From DATEDA01 sp963744255 (GTDB lineage: Bacteria > Pseudomonadota > Gammaproteobacteria > Burkholderiales > SG8-39): a stretch of DNA of 64,000 bases. The DNA lies in assembly GCA_963744255.1 (NCBI GenBank), contig CAVUSZ010000001.1, forward strand, positions 1 through 64,000, given 5' to 3'. This document shows, in pieces, positions 58,354-64,000 of the stretch. The number at the start of each line of letters is the position of its first letter. Within the stretch, counting starts at the first letter, position 1. The position numbers and the translations under genes are program-made. The notes under the pieces are model-generated. The model made no database searches. It worked only from the letters and a program-made list of their open reading frames with translations, and was not told where the DNA came from.

Positions 58354-58914
58354 CTACGCTTCGTCGAAACCACCGCTATCGAAGTCGCCACCGTCATCGA
58401 TCGGATGATCGCTTTCGGTGAACCCTGCTTCTCGGCTCGATTCCGGGGCGCTAGCGAGACCGGCCGCGCCGTGGCTGTCATTGGCAAAGAATTCGCGTGC
58501 GATCATGCTGCCGATGACCGTACCGGCGATGCTGCCCAGCAAGCTGCCCGCCACGAGTCCACCCAGGCCCACGCCGCCCGCCTGGCCGAACACGCGCTCC
58601 ATCGCGCCAGGTTGCCTGATTTCCGCGCGCGTTGCCATGCGCGCCAACCCCTGCGGGTTGGCATCGCTTTGTCCGGCCAAGGCACGTTCGGAAGCTGGCA
58701 TGCCCTCGGCGATCTTTTGCAGCACCAGGCGCCGTTGCTCGGGCGTGAGCTGCGCGAAGGCCTCCGCGTGCGCCTGCTCGATGACCTCCGGCGGGGCGGT
58801 CTTCAGCATGTAGCGATAACGTGCGATCGCCTGTTCATCATCCGACTGCGGTTTAGCTGCCTCGCCTTGCCGCGCAGGTTTATCGCTTCCCCATTTGTGG
58901 TCAAAGAGGCCCAT
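58354..58914 (-). CDS. conserved hypothetical protein, Gly-rich membrane-segment type
   Basis: A 186-aa protein starting MGLFDHKWGSDK. The helical first half has YRYMLKTAPPEVIEQAHAEA and LTPEQRRLVLQKIAEGMPAS, followed by LARMATRAEIRQPGAMERVF. A Gly-rich hydrophobic segment (about residues 112-140, GGLVAGSLLGSIAGTVIG) and an acidic tail ending DFDSGGFDEA follow. I recognise the overall pattern from hypothetical betaproteobacterial proteins but know no function. Confidence 0.7.
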   Translation of the reverse strand: MGLFDHKWGSDKPARQGEAAKPQSDDEQAIARYRYMLKTAPPEVIEQAHAEAFAQLTPEQRRLVLQKIAEGMPASERALAGQSDANPQGLARMATRAEIRQPGAMERVFGQAGGVGLGGLVAGSLLGSIAGTVIGSMIAREFFANDSHGAAGLASAPESSREAGFTESDHPIDDGGDFDSGGFDEA

Positions 58915-59024
58915 CTGTTTTGCTCCTTGGCGTTTGAGGATGTTCGCACATTACTCTTGGATTCCAAAGATCGCGCCGAGTGAACAGCGCTCTTGGGAGA
59001 CAACATAGTCGTGATTGCCTCAGT

Positions 59025-59339
59025 GTCCACCGCCAGCAGGGCTTGCGAGCCTCGCCACTCGTCGTGCCAGCCTTTGCCTTCGCGGTAGTGCCAGTAGTCG
59101 AGCCGCGGCAACGTCAGCGAGCCTTCGGTCCCGGACAGGAAGTGGGAATTGACGTCAGGGGAGGAGGAGCCCGTCTGCTCCGCCCATGATGCGATGCGGT
59201 CGCTGGAGGCAACTCTAGCCGTTGCCGAGGCAGCGCGTTCGGGCGAGGAAGATCCGACAGGAGTGATTTTCACGTTCTGAGCGATCGCTGGCACCGTTGC
59301 CAGCACGAGAGCAAGGGCTGCGCTTGCGTGCGCGCTTTC
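59025..59339 (-). pseudogene. mosaic of metallo-hydrolase and Gfo/Idh/MocA oxidoreductase fragments
   Basis: In one open frame, the first about 30 residues (ALALVLATVPAIAQNVKITP) look like a signal peptide plus the start of an MBL-fold hydrolase. The following about 70 residues (SDRIAS, DVNSHFLSGTEGSLTLPRLD and YWHYREGKGWHDE) match the C-terminal part of Gfo/Idh/MocA-family oxidoreductases. No dinucleotide fold or metal site is present. The two pieces seem joined by deletion. No start codon suits it. Confidence 0.45.
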
Positions 59340-59661
59340 ATATCTTGCTCCGTTGGTTTTTGATTCGGCAGGTCGCCTTACCGGTTTGTCGCCCCAAATG
59401 GTACGCCGACACAGGACCATGCCCAAGCGCGTGCCGCGTCCGCTTCGGGTCGCGGGGGGCCGGTGAGCTGTCATCTCGAGCCTTCCGCACGACCGCTCGC
59501 GGTCAGGTCCCGGGTCGAGTCGGTCGCTTGTCCCGAGAGAGGGACCGCAATCACCCAGACCCGTGTCTCCGCGACCTCCGATCGCAAACTTGTGTCACAG
59601 CCCTAGACGCTCGGCGCTGCGCCGTGGCACGTTAAGCGCGTCCAGAAAAGGCGCGCCGACC
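59340..59661. other. gap with no supported gene
   Basis: Between the fragment region and the 94-aa protein I see no coding frame with domain support and no clear promoter or terminator. Confidence 0.4.
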
Positions 59662-59946
59662 ATGCCCGACACCTTCATGCGCCGCATCCAGCTCGATTTC
59701 ACTCGAGAGCTGATCCCGCAACTCGTCGAGCTCACGAGCGATGCCGATCCGGAGGTCGCAAAATGGGCGGCGGAGAATCTGCGAAGCGAAATCGAGATGG
59801 CGCGCTTCACCGCGTGGCTCGCGCGGCGCCGGATCGAGCCGGCGCGACTCGCGCTCGAAGAGCCGAGCCTCTACGAGCAGTTCCGCGCTGCGCACCGCTC
59901 CAAGCTCGAAGTGGTCCGAAAAAGGCAAGAACCGCCGCGACGCTGA
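59662..59946 (+). CDS. hypothetical 94-aa protein
   Basis: A small, charged, mostly helical protein (start MPDTFMRRIQLDFTREL; middle DADPEVAKWAAENLRSEIEM; basic end EVVRKRQEPPRR). GC-rich third positions support coding. No domain recognised. No good ribosome site is seen; GAAAAGG lies 14 bp upstream of the ATG. Confidence 0.5.
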   Translation: MPDTFMRRIQLDFTRELIPQLVELTSDADPEVAKWAAENLRSEIEMARFTAWLARRRIEPARLALEEPSLYEQFRAAHRSKLEVVRKRQEPPRR

Positions 59947-59980
59947 CGCGGCGGGTCAGGCAGTGCCGCTGAGCGTCAGC

Positions 59981-60214
59981 TCAGCGGAAGATCCACTCGT
60001 GCTCGAGGCCTTCGCCGCCGCTGTTCACGCACACCTTGCTCGGCCGGTTCGCGGCGGCCCACGCTTTTGCGTAGGTGAGCGCGAGGCTGCGGTCGGCAAA
60101 GAAATGCGAGTGGCCGCTTCCGGCGAGGGCGACCATCCACCCATAGTCCTTGCCGGGCTGGACGAACACTACCGTGTACTGCTTCGAAGCGAGGGGTGTG
60201 ACTGCGGTATCCAT
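59981..60214 (-). CDS. hypothetical 77-aa protein, DUF2188-like pattern
   Basis: Starting at ATG 60214 the protein reads MDTAVTPLASKQYTVVFVQP and continues with DYGWMVALAGSGHSHFFADR and ALTYAKAWAAANRPSKVCV. The layout (beta strands, then an aligned AKAWAAANRPSKV helix) resembles small DUF2188-type proteins. An upstream ATG at 60238 adds eight residues. It diverges from the aspartoacylase-like gene. Confidence 0.55.
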   Translation of the reverse strand: MDTAVTPLASKQYTVVFVQPGKDYGWMVALAGSGHSHFFADRSLALTYAKAWAAANRPSKVCVNSGGEGLEHEWIFR

Positions 60215-60381
60215 GATCGGACCGCCTCCCTGATGCAATACCCGTCACCAAGCACGAGCCGCTCCTGCCCGCCGCTGCCGCACTGCGGGAACGTAACAGG
60301 CGTCACGCCCGTTCCGTTCGATGTCCGCGTCCGTGCGAAAATCCGCCCCTTCCATGCTGGCACCGATTGACGAAACGCCCG

Positions 60382-61338
60382 ATGGACGAAGAACGCTATC
60401 CAACCGAGTTCCCGGTTCCCGACCTCGCACCGTACCGCCGCGGCAATAACGGTATCGACTACGTGCACACGTTCGACTCGGGCCGGCCCGGGCCGCATGT
60501 GATGATCAACGCGCTCACGCACGGCAACGAAGTGTGCGGGGCGTACGCCGTGGATCAGCTCTTTCGCTGGGAGACGCGGCCGGCGCGCGGGAAGCTCACG
60601 CTCTCGTTCGCGAACGTCGACGCATTCTGCCGTTTCTCGAGCGAGCGTCCGGCCGCCACCCGCTGGGTCGACGAGGACTTGAACCGCGTCTGGAGCGACG
60701 ACAAGCTCGACGGCCCGGGTGCGAGCTCCGAGCTCGCCCGCGCGCGCGAGCTGCGGCCCGTCGTCGCGGCCGCCGACCTGCTCTTCGATCTCCACTCGAT
60801 GCATCTGCCCGCCCCGCCGGTCGCGATCGCCGGCCTGCACGCGAAGGGACGCGAGCTCGCACGCCGCCTCGGGCTGCCGGCGTTCGTGATAAGCGACGCG
60901 GGCCACGCGAGCGGCGCGCGGATGCGCGACTACGGCGGCTTCGGCGACGCGGGCGACCCGAAGAACGCGCTGCTCGTGGAATGCGGCCAGCACGGCGAGG
61001 CGAACGCGGCGACGATCGCGCTCGGCGCATCACTCGCCTTCCTGCGCGAGGCGGGAATCATGGGAGACGAGTTCTTCGAGATGCATCCGGCGCCCGCGCG
61101 GCTCGCGCAGCGGTTCATCCAGGTGACGCACGCGGTCACGATCAGGAGCGGGCGCTTCGAGTTCGTTCAGCGCTATACGGGCATGGAGACGATCGAGCAT
61201 GCCGGCACGGTGATCGCACACGACGGCGGCGAGCCGGTGACGACGCCGTACGACGACTGCGTGCTCGTGATGCCCGCGCCGCTCCGCTACGTCCGGGCCG
61301 GGCTTACGGCGGTGCGGCTCGGGCGGGTCATCCAGTGA
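60382..61338 (+). CDS. succinylglutamate desuccinylase/aspartoacylase family protein
   Basis: Zinc carboxypeptidase-like M14 amidohydrolase removing acyl groups from N-acyl amino acids or related amides. MINALTHGNEVCGAYAVD carries the first zinc His and Glu (about residues 50-55). RWVDEDLNRVWSD has the substrate-binding Asn-Arg, and LFDLHSMHLPA has the second zinc His. VECGQHGEANAA follows. ATG 60382 gives 318 aa; a TTG at 60367 is possible. It is 11 bp upstream of a peptide-binding protein gene, so both are likely in one operon. Confidence 0.88.
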   Translation: MDEERYPTEFPVPDLAPYRRGNNGIDYVHTFDSGRPGPHVMINALTHGNEVCGAYAVDQLFRWETRPARGKLTLSFANVDAFCRFSSERPAATRWVDEDLNRVWSDDKLDGPGASSELARARELRPVVAAADLLFDLHSMHLPAPPVAIAGLHAKGRELARRLGLPAFVISDAGHASGARMRDYGGFGDAGDPKNALLVECGQHGEANAATIALGASLAFLREAGIMGDEFFEMHPAPARLAQRFIQVTHAVTIRSGRFEFVQRYTGMETIEHAGTVIAHDGGEPVTTPYDDCVLVMPAPLRYVRAGLTAVRLGRVIQ

Positions 61339-61349
61339 TCGGACGTGCC

Positions 61350-62909
61350 ATGAAGAAGATCCTCGCACTCCTCGCGGGTCTCGCCGTCGCCGCGGCCGCC
61401 CACGCCCAGTCGATCACGATCGGACTCGCGGCCGAAGTGACCTCGATCGATCCGCACTTCCACCTGCTCACGCCGAACGCGAGCCTCGGCGAGCACGTCT
61501 TCGACCTCCTGGTCCACAAGGACGAAAACCAGCGGCACAAGGCCGGACTCGCGCTCTCGTGGCGGGCCGTCGACGACCTCACCTGGGAGTTCAAGCTGCG
61601 TCAGGGAGTCCGGTTCCACGACGGGTCGGAGTTCACCGCCGAGGATGTCGTGTTCTCGCTCGGCCGCCCGGAGACGATCAAGAACTCGCCCGGCCCCTAC
61701 ACCGTGTACACCAAGGCGATCACGGAGCGGATCGTCGTCGACAAGTACACCGTACGGCTCAGAACTGCGACGCCGTATCCGCTGGTGCCGAACGAGGCCG
61801 GCGCGGTGATGATCGTGTCGAAGCGCGCCGCGGAGAAGGCGACGACCGACGACTTCAACACCGGGAAAGCGGCGATCGGGACGGGGCCGTACCGCTTCGT
61901 GCGCTGGGCGAAGGGCGATCGCATCGAGCTCGCGCGGAACGACTCGTACTGGGGGCCGAAGCCGCCGTGGGAAAAGGTCACGTTCAGGCTGATCACCAGC
62001 GATCCGGCACGCGTCGCGGCGCTCCTGGCCGGCGACGTGCAGGCGATCGAAGCGGTCCCGACGTCCGACCTCGCGAAGCTGAAGGCGAACCCGCAGCTGC
62101 AGCTCTTCCGAGCGGTGTCGAACCGGCTGATCTACCTCCACCTCGACTCCAACCGCGACCAGTCGCCGATGGTCACCGACAAGGCCGGCAAGCCGCTCGA
62201 CCGGAATCCGTTGAAAGACGCACGCGTGCGCGAGGCACTGTCCATGGCGCTCTACCGCGACGCGATCGTCGAGCGCGTCATGGAAGGCGCCGCGGTGCCC
62301 ACCGGGCAGCTGATGCCGAAGGGCATGTTCGGCTACGCCGAGGCCCTGAAACCCGACCGGTACGATCCGGACGGCGCGCGGAAGCTCCTCAGGGAGGCCG
62401 GCTGGCCGGACGGCTTCGCGGTGACGTTGCACGGGCCGAACGACCGCTACGTGAACGACGAGAAGGTCGCGCAGGCGATCGCGCAGATGCTGCAGCGCGT
62501 GGGCGTCCAGGCGACCGTCGTGACGATGCCGGCGTCGGTCTACTTCTCGCGTGCGAACCGGCTCGAGTTCAGCCTGATGTTCGTCGGGTGGGGCACCGAC
62601 ACCGGCGAAGTGGCGTCGCCGCTGAAGGCGCTGCTCGCGACGTACGACCGCGACAAGGGCATGGGCACCGTCAACCGCGGCCGCTATTCCAACCCGAAGA
62701 TGGACCAGCTCCTCGTTCAGGGGCTCGCCACCGTCGACGACGCGAAGCGCGAGAAGGTCCTGCAGGAGGCAGCGGCGGTGGCGATGACCGATCGCGGCAT
62801 CATCCCGCTCTACCACCAGGTCAACGTCTGGGCGGCGCGCAAGGGCATCGTCTACGTGCCGCGCGCGGACGAGCGCACCTACGCGTTCGATTTCAAGCCG
62901 GGCAAGTAG
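61350..62909 (+). CDS. peptide ABC transporter substrate-binding protein (SBP_bac_5)
   Basis: Third full binding protein in the window, 519 aa, paralogous to those at 51856 and 53496. The signal peptide is KKILALLAGLAVAAAAHAQ. Conserved motifs are TIGLAAEVTSIDPHFHLLTP, WEFKLRQGVRFHDGSEFTAED, GTGPYRFVRWAKGDRIELAR and IIPLYHQVNVWAARKG. It follows the aspartoacylase-like gene and has no permease genes beside it, so it may supply the oppBCDF permease 11 kb away. ribBA follows after 17 bp. Confidence 0.92.
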   Translation: MKKILALLAGLAVAAAAHAQSITIGLAAEVTSIDPHFHLLTPNASLGEHVFDLLVHKDENQRHKAGLALSWRAVDDLTWEFKLRQGVRFHDGSEFTAEDVVFSLGRPETIKNSPGPYTVYTKAITERIVVDKYTVRLRTATPYPLVPNEAGAVMIVSKRAAEKATTDDFNTGKAAIGTGPYRFVRWAKGDRIELARNDSYWGPKPPWEKVTFRLITSDPARVAALLAGDVQAIEAVPTSDLAKLKANPQLQLFRAVSNRLIYLHLDSNRDQSPMVTDKAGKPLDRNPLKDARVREALSMALYRDAIVERVMEGAAVPTGQLMPKGMFGYAEALKPDRYDPDGARKLLREAGWPDGFAVTLHGPNDRYVNDEKVAQAIAQMLQRVGVQATVVTMPASVYFSRANRLEFSLMFVGWGTDTGEVASPLKALLATYDRDKGMGTVNRGRYSNPKMDQLLVQGLATVDDAKREKVLQEAAAVAMTDRGIIPLYHQVNVWAARKGIVYVPRADERTYAFDFKPGK

Positions 62910-62926
62910 CGACTACAATTTCGCCG

Positions 62927-64000
62927 ATGAGCATTTCCCCGATCCCCGAGATCATCGCCGAGTTCAAGGCCGGCAACATGGTGATCCTCGTCGACGACGA
63001 GGACCGCGAGAACGAGGGCGACCTCGTCTTCGCCGCCGAGTTCGTGACCGCGGAGAAGATCAACTTCATGGCGAAGCACGGCCGGGGCCTCGTCTGCATG
63101 CCGGTCACCGAAGGCCACGCGCGGCGGCTCAACCTCGCGCCGATGGTGCCGCACAACCGCTCGGTGCACGGCACCAACTTCACCGTGTCGATCGAGGCGG
63201 CGAGCGGCGTCACCACGGGCATCTCGGCCGCGGACCGCGCGCACACGATCCGGGTCGCCGCCTCGCCGGCCGCCCGTCCGGACGACATCGTGCAGCCGGG
63301 CCACGTCTTTCCGCTCATCGCCCAGCCGGGTGGCGTGCTCGCCCGGGCGGGGCACACCGAGGCCTGCTGCGACCTTGCGCAGCTCGCCGACCTGGCCCCG
63401 GCGGCGGTGCTGTGCGAGATCATGAAGGACGACGGCACGATGGCGCGGTTGCCGGATCTCGTCGAGTTCGGGCGCGCGCACGGGCTGAAGCTCGGCGCCA
63501 TCGCCGACCTCATCGAGTTCCGCAGCCGCAACGAGAGCCTGATCAAGCGCGTGATCGAGCGCGTGATCGAGACCCCGTTCGGGCGCTTCCGGATGGTCAC
63601 CTACCTCGAGAAGCTCCCCGGCGAGACGCACCTCGCGCTCGTGCGCGGCGAGATCTCGCCGGGCACCGAGACGCTCGTCCGGGTGCACGAGCCGCTCTCG
63701 CTCCTCGACCTCCTCGAGACCTCGCCCGGCGGCCACTCGTGGACGGTGCACGAGGCGCTCGCCGCGATCGACCGCGCGGGTCGGGGCGTGGTCGTGCTCC
63801 TCAACTGCACCGAGAGCGCAGCGCAGATCATCGAGCGGGTCGCTGAGTACCCGGCCGCGCAACCGGCGCGCCGCGCGCTCCTCACCTACGGTATCGGCGC
63901 GCAGATCCTGCGCGACCTCAAGGTCGGCCGGATGCGCCTCATGGCCGCTCCGCGCCGAATGCCCAGCATGGCCGGCTGGGGGCTCGAGGTCACCGGCTAC
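62927..64000 (+). CDS. ribBA: 3,4-dihydroxy-2-butanone-4-phosphate synthase with RibA-like domain (RibBA/RibBX), cut by the window end
   Basis: Makes the four-carbon precursor of riboflavin from ribulose-5-phosphate. The DHBP synthase domain (residues 1-200) is complete: ILVDDEDRENEGDLVFAAEF, GLVCMPVTEGHARRL, SIEAASGVTTGISAADRA and the RAGHTEACCDLAQLA motif. The C-terminal domain resembles GTP cyclohydrolase II, but its usual zinc cysteine motif is replaced by VRVHEPLSLLDLLETSPGG. It is therefore probably inactive as RibA, as in betaproteobacterial RibBX proteins. At least 358 codons are present and the frame runs off the window at GLEVTGY. Confidence 0.9.
   Translation, partial: MSISPIPEIIAEFKAGNMVILVDDEDRENEGDLVFAAEFVTAEKINFMAKHGRGLVCMPVTEGHARRLNLAPMVPHNRSVHGTNFTVSIEAASGVTTGISAADRAHTIRVAASPAARPDDIVQPGHVFPLIAQPGGVLARAGHTEACCDLAQLADLAPAAVLCEIMKDDGTMARLPDLVEFGRAHGLKLGAIADLIEFRSRNESLIKRVIERVIETPFGRFRMVTYLEKLPGETHLALVRGEISPGTETLVRVHEPLSLLDLLETSPGGHSWTVHEALAAIDRAGRGVVVLLNCTESAAQIIERVAEYPAAQPARRALLTYGIGAQILRDLKVGRMRLMAAPRRMPSMAGWGLEVTGY

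Noticed and set aside
58296..58421. 41-codon frame with a strong ribosome site
   Set aside because: It overlaps the end of a better supported minus-strand gene and turns into Arg/His-rich shadow sequence; too weak to call.

Overview
The window looks like part of the chromosome of an uncultured or unclassified betaproteobacterium, probably Burkholderiales-like. Four things point that way: GC-rich DNA with strong GC bias at third codon positions; a Bug/TctC-type periplasmic binding protein; a complete division and cell wall (dcw) cluster from mraZ to lpxC in betaproteobacterial order, followed by DUF721(dciA)/M23 peptidase/secA; and the run argJ, DUF815 ATPase, Nudix-ThiE, yacG, zapD, coaE, pilD, pilC, pilB. 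The organism call is inference from gene content and synteny.

Layout. 1-6.1 kb: catabolic and anaplerotic genes (class II aldolase, Bug binding protein, NADP-malic enzyme, RutE-like nitroreductase, 3-oxoadipyl-CoA-type thiolase). 6.1-7.0 kb: a decayed Phd/VapC toxin-antitoxin remnant, then the mraZ promoter with 10-bp phased repeats. 7.0-25.9 kb: mraZ, rsmH, ftsL, ftsI, murE, murF, mraY, murD, ftsW, an extra small acidic reading frame, murG, murC, murB, ddl, ftsQ, ftsA, ftsZ, lpxC, all on + with overlapping or tightly spaced ends. 26-33.4 kb: dciA, M23 peptidase, secA, argJ, DUF815 ATPase and a Nudix-ThiE fusion. 33.4-39.1 kb (minus): yacG, zapD, coaE and the type IV pilus genes pilD, pilC, pilB. 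39.2-45 kb: CorC/CBS protein, CcsA-like cytochrome c assembly protein, ffh and the rpsP-rimM-trmD-rplS operon. 45-55.1 kb (minus): argE with an oppBCDF peptide importer, a truncated binding-protein remnant beside oppB, a small inserted region, and two further binding-protein genes. 55.1-60.2 kb: an eroded region of gene fragments interspersed with a small lipoprotein, a Kef-type antiporter and small hypothetical proteins. 60.4-64 kb: an aspartoacylase/desuccinylase-like protein, a fourth binding protein and ribBA, cut by the window end.

The dcw cluster builds and places the septal wall: Mur enzymes and MraY/MurG make lipid II, FtsW/FtsI polymerise it, and FtsQ/L/A/Z form the divisome. ZapD, encoded elsewhere in the window, bundles FtsZ. 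secA, ffh, pilD and the pilus genes handle export. The peptide importers sit beside M20 and aspartoacylase-family hydrolases, which suggests uptake and hydrolysis of peptides or N-acylated amino acids.

Quality note. Nine single-base extra nucleotides, all of the same sign, break five genes (maeB x4, thiolase, murE, murC, one binding protein x2). Removing exactly that many bases restores lengths divisible by three and normal family lengths. Because murE and murC are normally essential and single-copy, I read these as sequence errors rather than true mutations, and annotate those genes as whole with a stated frame break. No rRNA, tRNA, CRISPR array, prophage or intact insertion sequence was recognised. 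I did not find a clearly new multi-gene system. The best candidates for something undescribed are the acidic reading frame between ftsW and murG and the inserted zinc-ribbon membrane protein near the opp operon.
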